DNA of 26,781 nt, from contig LUCW03001970.1 of NCBI GenBank assembly GCA_001586965.3, forward strand, positions 1 through 26,781. Reading direction: 5' to 3'. The notes under the pieces are model-generated. The model was not told the DNA's origin, did no database searches, and saw only the letters and a program-made list of their open reading frames with translations. Shown piece after piece: positions 1 through 9,415 of the stretch (position 1 is its first letter; each line of letters starts with the position of its first letter). Source of the DNA: Sphaeroforma sirkka (taxonomy: Eukaryota; Opisthokonta; Ichthyosporea; Ichthyophonida). The translations under genes and the position numbers were made by a program.

Positions 1-396
1 CATCAGCTCGCCATCTGACCCCACGAAAAAGTCAGATTTTGGAAGGCTATATCTCCTGAACAAGTGAAGGAATCGTGTCTCGAGATCGACGGTTTGTTAC
101 TACAGAAAGTCAGCCCAATCCACCTATCAACAAAGATGGCGGCGTTCCATTTCGTGAAATTTCATTTGCATGCCGCATCTCGCCACTGAATGCCTCGCCA
201 CCGAATGTTGGGACGGAAGCCTGCAAATGTTGGGGACGCCATAACTCGACAACGAGTGGTTGGATCTTCTCAATCTCGACGTCATTTGAACCGCAAAAAT
301 GAGCTTTTAAAGGAGCTAGCCGCTGTCGCGGTTTCTGACCCTTCGGTCATATCCTACGTGGCCGATACTCTTCCTATACCGAAAAATATATATATA
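1..396. other. Unassigned DNA upstream of the tRNA-like element
   Basis: No protein family can be recognised in any frame; the short open frames here are of chance length and have no motif. The stretch ends in an alternating AT tract (about 387-399) that, read on the minus strand, lies directly 3' of the tRNA-like element and may be its tail. I see nothing else in it. Confidence 0.5.
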
Positions 397-469
397 TTTC
401 GAACCTGGGTTCGAACCTGAGGCCCACTGGTTTTGCCAGCCAACAGGGTTACCACTGAGCCACTTACCG
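397..469 (-). repeat. tRNA-like sequence, SINE-type Pol III promoter remnant
   Basis: On the minus strand positions 462-451 read TGGCTCAGTGGT, a full match to the Pol III A box, and 417-407 read GGTTCGAACCC, a full B box. Their spacing (45 nt start to start) is that of a tRNA gene. A T-arm can be drawn with one mismatch and an anticodon-like stem (CTG/CAG or longer) is present, but the acceptor arm does not pair and the anticodon loop lacks the usual U33. An AT-rich tail follows. A tRNA-derived SINE head or decayed tRNA pseudogene fits better than a working tRNA. Confidence 0.6.
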
Positions 470-509
470 CTGGTGAAGTGGGTAAAACCTCAATTTTCAA
501 TCTCTATAG

Positions 510-1211
510 GCTCGAGGCTACAATCGACCACCCTCTCGACAACCTAACCATGTCAGAGGCTATGATCGTATGGAGATCGATGAGGCTTACCACCCTCATA
601 ACATCGATCCTCATTTACCATCTAACCCTGGTAATCACGACTTTGGTAATCGTTATACCAGTACCTCACTAAAGAGTACCCACTCTAGCACTGAAGACGA
701 GGAAGTGAGAACCAGACAACAACGTCTCAGGCTATTACGCTCTGGTATGCAAGTCCTTGAGGACCGTCTATTGAATGACTCTGAACTTGACGATAAGAAA
801 GCGGATAACATTCGCCATCTAATAGACAACAAGAGAAAGGAGATAGACTCCATCTTGGCACTAGCAGCCCGTAGCACTGAGAGCGTGGAACATCGTGAAC
901 GCTTCGAACCAAGCTTTATAAAGCAGCTAGGTAACGCGAAGGCTGAGGTCGGTTTCTCTACTAATGAGAGTACAGTGGAGACACTGAAGGCCTTTGACCA
1001 ACTTAAGGAGTCTGCCAGCCTTAAGGATAAGCAGATGATGAATGCCTTCATTCATTTCTGTGAGTCAGAGGAACGGAAAACTATCTTGAAGGCCTATGAG
1101 CCCAACTGGAAAGCCCTACCCTGGCGCCAGTTGCATAAGAATATACTTAACGCTTTCTTTGAAGATGCACGTGACCGTGAACTTCTAGAGTCTCTCGCAA
1201 GACCTTCGTGA
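510..1211 (+). pseudogene. gag: Element A gag, capsid-like part
   Basis: An open frame runs from a stop at 507-509 to 1211; the first ATG is at 570. The product is hydrophilic and helical, with two adjacent predicted helices around residues 60-100 (motif LEDRLLNDSEL followed by IRHLIDNKRKEID) that look like a coiled-coil hairpin. The same layout is seen in the gags of elements B and D. It lacks the basic, repeat-containing N-terminus of the element B gag, so it is a 5' truncation. The frame is lost at 1211; the true frame seems to resume near 1311. Gag identity rests on position before the nucleocapsid and protease, and on resemblance to B; no capsid motif is obvious. Confidence 0.65.
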
Positions 1212-1310
1212 ACGATACTACTATTCGAGGTGCTCTAGCTCATATGACACATATGAACACTCGGATGGGGAGGTCGTACCTATACTGGCGAATATTTATT
1301 ATTTTGTCAG

Positions 1311-1784
1311 ATGATGGAGACTCTAAGGGCTGGCTTATTTAAGAAGGTCAATGATAATATTAGCGCCTATGGGGATTTGTGATCTATGCCTTGGTCTGTC
1401 TTTGATAAGATAGTCCAAAAGCATACCAACTCATCTACTAGAGTACTTAGTACCTCGAGATTTACCCAGCCCGCTAAGTGTACCGCGACAGAGAATAACA
1501 CTGCCCGTAATACTAAGAAACCTCGCACTACTGCTGGAGGTGGTAAAGGCTCTACTTCTACTGAACCAAAGGGCGAAAGGAAGGAGAGAGCACCTTGCAA
1601 GAAGTGTGGTTACAACCTCACTAAACGTGATGGCAAGTGGAATGGTAAACACGACTCTGTTAAGTGTGCACCAGGCAAGCCAAACTTTAGGCACTATATG
1701 AAAGAGTGTGCCACTTGCATGGGTACTAACGGTTGGCACAAAGATGATTGTAAGGACATGCCGGACGTCCAAGTTAAGCACTGA
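1311..1784 (+). pseudogene. gag: Element A gag C-terminus with zinc-finger nucleocapsid
   Basis: From ATG 1311 one frame runs to 1784 with a single in-frame TGA at 1380-1382. The C-terminal half is basic and then carries a Cys/His-rich module: CKKC, later a CATC pair and H/C residues in the order of a nucleocapsid metal-binding domain (about 1600-1760). The same module, including the NGWH/NGYH step, is in element B, where it is broken by a TAG. The frame ends with TGA at 1782-1784, the same place relative to the protease as in element B. Role: RNA packaging by the Gag protein of the virus-like particle. Confidence 0.7.
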
Positions 1785-2428
1785 CAGTTCTATATGTGTG
1801 CACTGGAGCAAGATTATGAGAAAAAGTTCAATAAAATCTATACCAAAGGAGATGAACGTATATTTCAAACCGTTTATGTAAATGGAGAAAAGTTATGGCA
1901 CTATTTGATCCAGGGGCTGAAGTCTCTGCTATCTCACGCCGAGTAGCCTACGCTACAGATATGGCTATCCATAACGAAACAACTAATTTTATCTTGGGAA
2001 ATGGCAAAGTTACCACTTGCGAAGAAGCCATTGACTATGTACACATAATGTTGTCAGATAGAAGAGAAGTAAAGACTCACCTAATCGTTACTGACATGTC
2101 TCAGAAATACGATTTAATTATAGGTATGACTGATCTTTTCAGTTTAGGTATAACACTCACTGGTCTGCCTAATGGGCTAGACCCGAATAAAGATCAGTCA
2201 GATGATAATATGTTAAAGATACCTAAACCTCCGGAAGGTGAAGCAAAAGATATGATTTCGCACTTTACCGATATAATTCTGGACGTAATTATACAAAACA
2301 GAAAGAGTGCGATAAATGACTGGTGTATGTTTAAGTTCTCTAACGGGTACGTTAAGCTTGACTTAACAAACGTCGACTTCTCTAAGTTAAAGTGTCCTTC
2401 ACATAACTACGTGAGTTGGAGACACTAA
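1785..2428 (+). pseudogene. pro: Element A aspartic protease
   Basis: The gag frame continues past the TGA for about 35 codons, then a -1 step near 1890 leads into the frame 1895-2428. Residues ALFDPGAE match the catalytic DTGA/DSGA loop of retropepsins, with proline in place of Thr/Ser, as in element B (DPGSE). A second hydrophobic stretch with LIIGM corresponds to the C-terminal ILG-type motif. It would cut the Gag-Pol polyprotein. An in-frame TAA (2426-2428) separates it from the RT, where element C reads on. Confidence 0.75.
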
Positions 2429-3177
2429 GACGTTGTCAAAACCCAAATTGAAGATTGGTTAAAACAGGGTCTAATTGAAATCCATTATGATGCAACCCCA
2501 GTTAACTTAGCTCTCTTAGCGGTGGATCAATATAAGCATGATGTAACGTTTAGTAAAACAAGAGTAGTACTAGACCTGTCGCCAATCAACGAACTATTTC
2601 CAACCTAGTTTTCCAGATAAGCGAGATACTACGCAAAATGGAAGGTGCTACTATTTTTACCAAGGTAGACTTAAAAGCTGCATTCCATCATTTACAAATA
2701 TATGAGCCGCATAGGAAATATTTTTCCTTTACTTGGCAATGTAGGAAGTACCAGTTTAAAGTGCACCTGAAGGCTCACACATGTTACCTTCTTTCTTCTA
2801 ACAAGTTATGATGGAACTATTTGCGGACCTGTTGAATAACGTATCAGTATATTTAGATGATATAGTTATCTTTACAAAGACAGCACATGAACATACTGAA
2901 CTTATTAAGGAAGTCTTAAAGAGACTAAACCATGCCAAACTTAAGATTAACGAGGACAAGTGTTCTTTTGCTAAAGATATTATACACTTACCTGGTTACA
3001 AAGTATCTGCAGCAGGGGTAGAAAGCAAGAAACAATTTCTGTTGGATTTATCAACACCGATTACTGGAAGAGATGTGAACTCTGTGTGTGGGTTTGTTAA
3101 CTTCTTCTCAGATTCGGTACCTCATCTTTCTCGTTACTTAAAGCCTTTCAGTAACCTACGGCTGGACAAAGGGCCTT
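2429..3177 (+). pseudogene. pol: Element A reverse transcriptase, frameshifted
   Basis: Three blocks in different frames make up a Ty3-type RT: 2429-2606 (ends with motif VVLDLSPIN and a TAG), about 2612-2770 (ISEILRKMEGAT, then VDLKAAFHH, the palm motif with the first catalytic Asp) and 2808-3197 (YLDD active site at 2850-2861, then the thumb/connection with RDVNSVCGFVNFFSD). A one-base deletion near 2760 separates the last two. Element C has YIDD where A has YLDD. It is not able to make a full protein as read. Confidence 0.85.
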
Positions 3178-3666
3178 TTGGAAAAGCTCTGGACTAAAGA
3201 ATGTGATGATGCATTCAAGCTAGTCAAAAGTATAGTAATGAACGCACCCACCATGCAATATCCTGTGGATGGCGTCCCATTCCAAGTAGCAACCGACGCT
3301 TCAGACCGAGCGGTAGGTGGAGTGCTATACCAAACGATAAATGGTAAACCACGTTACATACAATTCTTTAGCAAGAGTTATAATAAGAGTCAACGGAATT
3401 ACCCTACCGTTAAACAAGAGCTCCTTGCTATAGATACTGCGCTAAGACAGTTTAAAGACTACCTTTATGGAAGTTACTTCACTGTCGCCTGTGATCAAAA
3501 GTCTTTAACATATTTAAAAGACATGAACCCTGAGTCACAGTTGGTGAGCCGCTGGCATGACATTATTGCTAAGTTTGCTTTTAACATTACACACATATCA
3601 GCAATACATAATCATCTTCCTGACATGCTCTCTCGACTTGTCCCTGACTATCAGAAAAACAGTTAA
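3178..3666 (+). pseudogene. pol: Element A RNase H
   Basis: The frame opens with KLWTKECDDAFK, the normal RT-RNase H tether, so a frameshift lies near 3180. The RNase H shows ATDASDRAVGGVLYQ (first Asp), KQELLAI (Glu), ACDQKSL (second Asp) and HLPDMLSR (last Asp), the complete catalytic set of Ty3/gypsy RNase H. One extra A in the run at about 3655-3660 breaks the frame just after the domain. Its job would be to remove the RNA strand during cDNA synthesis. Confidence 0.85.
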
Positions 3667-4028
3667 AGAGTTATTAGCATTAACCTCGCTCAATCTAGAT
3701 GTGGTCCATTCACTGTTGATGTGTTCGCCGCAGAACATAACAAACAGGTTTCTGATTTTAGGTCGTTGACTCATCCTAAAGGTGATGCCTCTTAACTTGA
3801 CTTATCAACGCATAATGCGTGGGTAACCCACCTTGGCAACTCATCGCACAGTTGTTAAATTATGTTAATGTTACTAAGTCTACCATTACGCTGTGTTGTA
3901 CCTTACGTAGCTCCGACCCATGGATACGTAATTTAATTAATATGATACAAGACGAGCCTATCTATGTCGACCGTGAAACCTACACGTTCTTGTATCAAAG
4001 ATCCTATTCTATTAAGAATTCACCTTGA
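3667..4028 (+). pseudogene. Element A Dam-like domain between RNase H and integrase
   Basis: After the RNase H the sequence encodes DVFAAEHNKQ, then LTHPKGDA, a Trp-rich turn and a hydrophobic strand TLCC. It aligns with the same region of elements B, C and D, where it ends in NPPW or NPSW. In A the NPPW coding sequence at about 3822-3833 is present but out of frame because one base is missing before it. An in-frame TAA (3793-3795) is shared with element C. The frame 3819-4028 then ends in TGA at a position where C has Trp. Family resemblance is to phage N6-adenine methyltransferases; activity is not implied. Confidence 0.6.
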
Positions 4029-4620
4029 AAACACACCATCGTTTGTCGCATCGGTTCTGCAGGTACCACTAAGTGGAAACCCTCAACCGAGTTCTTAGCT
4101 AAACTAGAGGAGTCTAAGGAGTTTGAACAAAAGCTCAAGACTCGTACAACACATGCACCCAATAAGAATGCAGTCGAGGCAATGGCGATTGAGACGGCAT
4201 TAGATCAAAAAACATGGAACTAGCTAAGGCCATGGATCAAAGACTCAAAAGCTCTAAGAGAACCTGAAGCTCGCAACCAACTACTTAAAGCGCTGCTTAA
4301 AGAACAGCCGGGAGTTGCAAAACAACTGAGGAAGATACTTCAACAATCTAATGTTGTTAATTACGTATTTCAGAGTCTACCGCTCCTGATACTGAAGTTG
4401 CCCTATCTAACGAGACTATGGTTCCTTCAACCAGCGTTACACAAAATCTGACTGACTTAGAAGAGCTCGAGAGTAGAGTTAAAATAATACATAATCCAAC
4501 TCATCGAGCATTTGAGCTGCAGGACTTGATCACCCGGCACTGAAAGAAACCATACGGGAAGTATACTGACGCTGCACTGATTGTGAAAATAACCAGATCA
4601 AGCGCTACGGTTGGGCACCC
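4029..4620 (+). pseudogene. pol: Element A linker and integrase zinc-binding region, broken
   Basis: Collinear with element C 15256-16036. It encodes the stretch after the Dam-like domain (HTIVCRIG, then a helical Lys/Glu-rich linker) and the integrase N-terminal H2C2-type region (CTDCE at about 4574 onward). Compared with C there are several indels: extra bases around 4085-4110, a frame change near 4370 and a deletion of about 20 bases near 4515. No frame is open across it. Confidence 0.65.
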
Positions 4621-5681
4621 CTAAAAAGTATGACAGAAGACCAACCGATGCGCCGAGTCATAGTCGATTTGGTTAAACTCCCGCGATCCAAGCATGCTGA
4701 CGATGTACATATCTGTCATTTTCTTTGTGTGGCTTCGGGCTATAGCTTGCTTTATGCAATACCGAACAAACGCCCGCAAACAGTGGCAGAGATATGCTAT
4801 CACGTCTTTAATGACTTCGGTTTCTCCGAGTACTATGTTCTGACAACGGTCGTGAGTTTTGTACCGACGTAATGGAGGCACTTATACTCGTATTAGGCAT
4901 GACCCATAGGCGTGGTGTTCCTTACAAACCTCAAACGCAGGGTGCAAATGAGACACGTCATAGAGAACTTAAGAAACTCTTGCGTACCGCACTAGACGAC
5001 GTTGAGGATATGTGGCCTTATCATTTGAAATGGGTTCAGACTCAAATGAATAACTGCATGAATCCTCAAACTGGAACACTCCCGTTTCACTATTTCTTTG
5101 GCCGCTATAGTGAATTACAAGCAACGTTTGATAAAACTGCGCCCGAGAAACACGCTACCCCGTGGCTACAAAAGATCGAGCATATGCAGAACGTTGTTTA
5201 CCCCTGTTTACTCGAGCACAAGAATCGCGTCCTACTTAAAGCGTATGACCGATGGAATAACACTAAGAACATTGTTCAGTTCAAAGTTGGCGATTATGTT
5301 AACATTATAAATCGCAATGCCAACGTTACCAAATCCTCTTCTAAGACAATCAGACCTTTTGTTATTTCCTACCATGATGAGAAGAGTGATACTTACGAAG
5401 TGAATAACATAGATAGTACTAGCGCAACTAATCTAGGCACTCACCGTATCCCTACCTCCGAACTCTCATTCGCTCGCTCATTTGATTCTGATGTCCCAGT
5501 TATGGAGTCACAAGTCAAAGATATAATTGACAAAACATCCGAAGACGGTTACACTTACTACAAGACGTGTATTATGGATGGAACAGTAACTTGGCTAACC
5601 TCTGATGCGTTTCGTGAATCTCGCGACTTCCTTCATATTTTTATTAAGAAATGGAATATGCGTTTACATAAGAACACATGA
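4621..5681 (+). pseudogene. pol: Element A integrase core, C-terminal domain and chromodomain-like tail
   Basis: Two frames (4630-4872 and about 4835-5681) together hold a DD35E core: first Asp in VIVDLVKLP, second Asp at 4842-4844, Glu at 4950-4952 (35 residues between). A frame change near 4825 separates the first Asp from the rest. After the core come FGRYSEL, VGDYVNI and a PFVIS strand that stands in for the GPY/F module. Residues VKDIIDKTSEDGYTYY, then DGTVTWLTSDAF and a final helix (about 5511-5660) resemble a chromodomain. The integrase would join the cDNA to host DNA; chromodomains steer this to chromatin marks. Confidence 0.8.
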
Positions 5682-5821
5682 GATAAACGGAAAGGGTTTC
5701 CTCAGGTGACTACAAACCCGGATGGATCCGAAATTCCCTATTTGCCATCTACTTCCTATGTGACTAAGCTTTCTGATTTGATTACCAACAGAGCAGAAAA
5801 TTCTTCGAACTTACTTACTAA
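5682..5821 (+). pseudogene. pol: Element A pol C-terminal tail, cut by element B
   Basis: The frame continues in phase after TGA 5679-5681 and aligns with the element B tail that follows RLHK: both have a short charged stretch, then SE or DGSE, then a YxP step. In A the open frame runs on past 5821 into the neighbouring LTR by chance. Since B has about 80 more codons here, A was truncated where the element B LTR begins. Confidence 0.5.
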
Positions 5822-6579
5822 TGTAAATATCGGTCTCTTAAGACGGTATAAACGTCTTAGAGCTACTAAACGCAAAAAAATATTAAAGTCTTTTAATAAT
5901 TTTTCTAAGCGTACGAATTTTAGTCTGGTAATAAAGTTAGGTATGCCTCATAGAAATCAGCAATACTCTGGGGGATTGTAAGGCTGAGACATTGCCTATA
6001 TATCATCCTCCCAGTACTGATTTCGCCGAAGGGATTTTATTTATGTTTTCGTTATCGTTATCGTCGAAACTAGTATTACTTGTTCCGTCGCACGAAATAC
6101 TAAAACTAGTAAAATCCTATCTTTAGAAAAAAAAGTAAAAAGAAAAAAAATACCCTTGATGTCCTTAGTTATTGTCTTAACCAATAACTGGCCACTTATC
6201 AACAATTATCGACTTGCCATCATCAGACTGGCACATCTGGTTGACTGAGCGGAGGTCAAACTAGGTAACCATTAAGGGTCTCTAGAAACCTATGTTCGGT
6301 TGAGCTATCTCGCTACCGAAGTATTCAGATGTATATTTTGGAGTGTTTATCTAGGTCTCTTAATAGGCCTACTCCAAATATACTCTTTGGCCTTCTTCAC
6401 AGTCCCTTAAATGGGTCGGGGCCAAAATATCTGATTTGTAAAATGGAAAAGGTACTTGTAAATAGAACCGTTAAAAACCATTTAATACACGTGCTTTTAA
6501 TAGTACGTTTATAATTTACGTACTGCTTAAGAGTACGTTTATTAACATAAGGGTCTAATGTGGAGGCCCGGCTAATACA
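5822..6579 (-). repeat. Element B 3' LTR (758 bp)
   Basis: It begins TGTATTAGCC and ends GATATTTACA on the minus strand. It matches 13274-14587, with about 5% differences in the 5822-6200 part. It holds one copy of the U3-like unit that is repeated in the other LTR, a hairpin at 6332-6382 and an AATAAA (minus strand, 6041-6036) in the part nearer the LTR 3' end. Confidence 0.72.
6036..6041 (-). promoter_or_regulatory. Possible polyadenylation signal in the element B LTR
   Basis: AATAAA on the minus strand, about 215 bases before the end of the 3' LTR; the matching hexamer in the 5' LTR is at 13492-13487. Position is compatible with the R region of an LTR. AATAAA is common in AT-rich DNA, so this is tentative. 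Confidence 0.35.
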
Positions 6580-6600
6580 CAGCCCCCACTCAGCTTTGAA
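6580..6600 (-). promoter_or_regulatory. Purine-rich tract before the element B 3' LTR
   Basis: The minus strand reads AAAGCTGAGTGGGGGCTG directly before the LTR start TGTATTAG. A G-run abutting the 3' LTR is what a polypurine tract (plus-strand primer site) should look like, though the last CTG interrupts it. Confidence 0.5.
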
Positions 6601-6620
6601 ATCCAAGAGAGGCTAGTTGC

Positions 6621-7079
6621 TCACTCAAGCTGATTTTGGATTTGCAAAGCGAGAAAGGAAAAACGGGTTGAAAACATTAAGTAGCATAATATATAGTTAA
6701 TGTTTCTCAGGCGGAGAAGTTGAGCGTTCTCGGTTACCCTGTGAGTTTTGGGCTTAGGTCCAGTAGGTCCTTGGTGGTCGACTGGACGTTTCTTACGTTT
6801 CAGTGTCTTTGGGACGTATGAAGGATGAGCAGTAAAGCTCAGGATAAATGCTGTAGGTGGGTAAGTTTTAACTTCCGTACCTTCAGATGTTGGGATCATG
6901 CTGTCTTTATCAGCTTGTGACTTATGTAGGCGTTTACGCCATTTTCTATTAAAGGCTTTTAAATAGTCTTGATTGTCAAAAGCGTCTGAAGTTAACTCAG
7001 CGATCGTACCGTCTACAAAGCGTGTACGATAGTATGTGTAACCTCCCTTATCCGTTCTCCATATTATGTCCTTAATTCA
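6621..7079 (-). pseudogene. pol: Element B integrase C-terminus with chromodomain-like fold
   Basis: One frame from 7079 to 6621 encodes IKDIIWRTDKGGYTYYRTR, then VDGTIAELTSDAF and a basic helix ending KWRKRLHK, which matches element A and has the strand-strand-helix outline of a chromodomain. A proline- and lysine-rich tail of about 80 residues follows, probably disordered. An in-frame TGA (7079-7077) precedes the domain, and a frame change lies between it and the integrase frame ending at 7096. Most aromatic-cage residues cannot be assigned, so methyl-lysine binding is doubtful. Confidence 0.6.
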
Positions 7080-7095
7080 GAACGATACATTAGAG

Positions 7096-8476
7096 TCATG
7101 TGAGTATAATCTCAGTAGTCGGAATACGACTTGTGCCTATATTAAGCGCACTAGAACCATCGGGGTTATTAACCTCGTACGTTCCGCTTTTAGTGTCTGT
7201 TGCTGAGATTATATATGGACATATCCATTTAGATGTTAATACAGTAGCATCAGAGTTGCGTTGACGGATGTTAACTCTGTCACCAACCTGATACTCTGCT
7301 ATCTTCTTGGTAGTGTTCCATCTGTTTTGCCTTTTTAATAAGGCTATATTACGTGTTTCTCGCAAGCAAGGGTATACAACGGTATGTATACGTTGTACCT
7401 TTTCTAACCATGGTAACTCATGGCGATCAGGTTCATCCTTGTTATAGGGTATTTGCAACTCACTATATCTGCCACGAAAATAGTGAGTGGGTGTAGTTCC
7501 TGAACTGGATCAGCACACTCGTTCATTTGTGTTTGTACCCATTTAAGATGGTACGGCCAATTATCTGCATCATCCGTTAATGCAGTGCGTAAGAAGAACT
7601 TAAGTCTTCTATGGCGCGTTTCATTTGCGCCTTGCGGTTGTGGTTTATATGGCACACCTCTCTTATGGCACATGCCTGATACGAGTACTAATGATTCCAT
7701 AATGTCATCACAGAACTCGCTACCGTTATCAGAGCACATAATACCTGGCCACCTGTGGTCAGCAAAGACTTGGCAACATGATTCTGCCACGGTCTGCGTA
7801 CTTTTATCCTTAAGGGGTAAAGCAAGTTAAACCGTGACGCCACATCAAAGAAGTGGCATACGTAACGGTCGCCTGTGTGCTCGGACGTAGGCAGGTCAAC
7901 CAGATCAATGATGACCCTGCGCCATGGAACATCTTCGGTCACACACTTAAGCGGTACGAACCCATAGCGCTTGATCTGATTGAGATCACAGTCTGTGCAT
8001 GACTGATATACTTTGTCAACTAAAGTTGCCAATTTGGGATGCGCTATCCCATTTCGTTTAGCATCTTTAAGTGCTTCTACTACGTTCTGGTGCTTCAGCT
8101 TATGATTTTGCATCAGCCAAGAGATAATGTTATAATCATTCTGCTCTTCCAGTATAAAGGTAGGGTGTTGAGAATCCACTTGCGTGTTCTCTATGTCTGT
8201 TGTGTTCACAGACTCCTCTCTTCCTTTTGTATGCGCATCTTTAGTGTGTTCATATACATATGCTACACTTGACTTGTTTAATAGTCGTAATATGTGTGCA
8301 TGTAAATCAGGGTTTTCGTTCATGAGTCCCTTTAGAAAGAGTGTCTTAAAGACTTCGGGCTTGGACTTCATGTTAATAAATAGAGTCCTATCTAGAGACT
8401 GACGCTTCTTAACAGTGTAGTCAGTAGTAGATTGTATTTCTTGTGCACAAACTTCACGTGTTGTGTTGTCTTTCAA
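7096..8476 (-). pseudogene. pol: Element B integrase
   Basis: Frames 8476-7688, 7790-7404 and 7458-7096 overlap in sequence and form one integrase with two frameshifts (near 7800 and 7430-7460). The zinc-binding part ends with CTDCD; the core has Asp in VIIDLVDLP, Asp in MCSDNGSEF and Glu in GANETRHR. After it come VGDRVNI and a CPYIIS strand in place of GPY/F. A helical, charged segment of about 120 residues precedes the zinc-binding part. It would insert the cDNA copy into the genome. Confidence 0.85.
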
Positions 8477-8479
8477 CTA

Positions 8480-8985
8480 GTTAACGTTCAATTTGGTAGA
8501 GAGTGGAATCTCTGATTCTTTGACCTTGTTAAGGAAGGTCGCAGAGGGGGTCCATGAGGTTGTACCTGTAGGACCTATACGACATATTATAGTATGTCTT
8601 CAGGGCGTCTTTTGGACTGCTCGGGTACCCTGATAGAGGAAGGTATCTACTTCCCTATCTTAATATATTGGCTTGCATTGTATCATGCTTATTAATTTAT
8701 TGAGCCACGGATCTAATTTCCGTAGAGGACAACACAACGTTAAGGTAGCTTTATGTATCTGAGCGTATTTTAATAATTGGGCAATTAACTTCCACGATGG
8801 ATTAGCCCACGCCTTATGTTTGGAGAGATCCAATTGAAAGGCATCTCCTAGGGGATGATTTAACGTCCTGTAATCTTTTAATTGCGCGTTATGATGCGCG
8901 GCGAACATATTTATAGTATGTGGGCCGAATGTCTTTTGTGCTAACTCAAACCATCTTGGATTACATTCCCAATCAGTGGCTAAGA
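8480..8985 (-). pseudogene. Element B Dam-like domain and linker to integrase
   Basis: Part of the frame 9169-8660 and its in-phase continuation. It encodes FGPHTINMFAAHHNAQ, a GDAF turn, WANPSW (NPSW at 8803-8792) and a strand LTLCCPL, followed by a Trp-containing helix. This aligns with element D, whose version has NPPW and is closer to the phage Dam family. The frame carries TAA at 8662-8660, TGA at 8602-8600 (Trp in C and D) and TAG at 8479-8477 but no indel, so only stops separate it from the integrase. The Ser in NPSW replaces the second proline of the usual catalytic motif. Confidence 0.6.
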
Positions 8986-9406
8986 GTTCGCGGACTGACT
9001 TATTAAAGTCTGGTACAAACCTGGACAACATATCCGGTAAGTGGTTATGTATGCCTGGTAAATGTTTTATATCAAAGTGAAATTTTGATATTGTATCATG
9101 CCATCTGGTCAATAATTGAGAGTCCGGCTTCATCTCTTTCATGTATTGAAGAGACTTTTGATCACACATCAGCGTAAATGCTGTTACTTAGAGGTAATCT
9201 CTAAAGTGTGTCATAGCTGTTACTATAGCCAATAATTCTTGTTTAACAGTTGGATAATTCAACTGTGATGCATTCATAGCACGGCTAAAGAATTGTATGT
9301 ATCTAGGTTTATTTTCTTTAACCTGATACAATACTTCTCCTAGTGCTAGGTCTGATGTGTCCGTTGCTATTTCAAACTGCACGCCATCAACTGGTCCTTG
9401 AACCAC
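8986..9406 (-). pseudogene. pol: Element B RNase H
   Basis: ATDTSDLALGEVLYQ holds the first catalytic Asp, KQELLAI the Glu, MCDQKSLQYMKEM the second Asp and HLPDMLSR the last. An in-frame TAA (at 9190-9188) splits it after FRDYL. The GG before V found in related copies is GE here. It is otherwise of normal Ty3/gypsy length. Confidence 0.82.
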
Positions 9407-9415
9407 AGGTGCTTG

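Larger units (their letters stand above)
510..5821 (+). mobile_element. Element A: truncated Ty3/gypsy-type LTR retrotransposon
   Basis: Gag, protease, RT, RNase H, a Dam-like domain and integrase occur in that order on the plus strand, which is the Ty3/gypsy (Metaviridae) order apart from the extra domain. No 5' LTR is visible and the gag begins without its N-terminal third (compare element B), so the left end is truncated near 510. The right end is cut at 5821 by the LTR of element B, about 20-25 codons after the region corresponding to the element B tail. The reading frame is broken many times. Element C (14588-17614, minus strand) is a close relative and is used here to spot the indels. 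Confidence 0.85.

Noticed and set aside
397..469. Functional tRNA gene
   Set aside because: Acceptor arm unpaired, no U33 in the anticodon loop and a mismatch in the T stem.
653..1051. 132-codon minus-strand frame
   Set aside because: Shadow of the element A gag; Ser/Leu-rich composition typical of antisense frames.
5822..6579. Reading this LTR as the 3' LTR of element A in plus orientation
   Set aside because: A pol tail is cut short at 5821 compared with B, a G-rich tract abuts the other side at 6580-6600, and the partner LTR at 13274-14587 sits just before the element B gag. All fit a minus-strand LTR of B.
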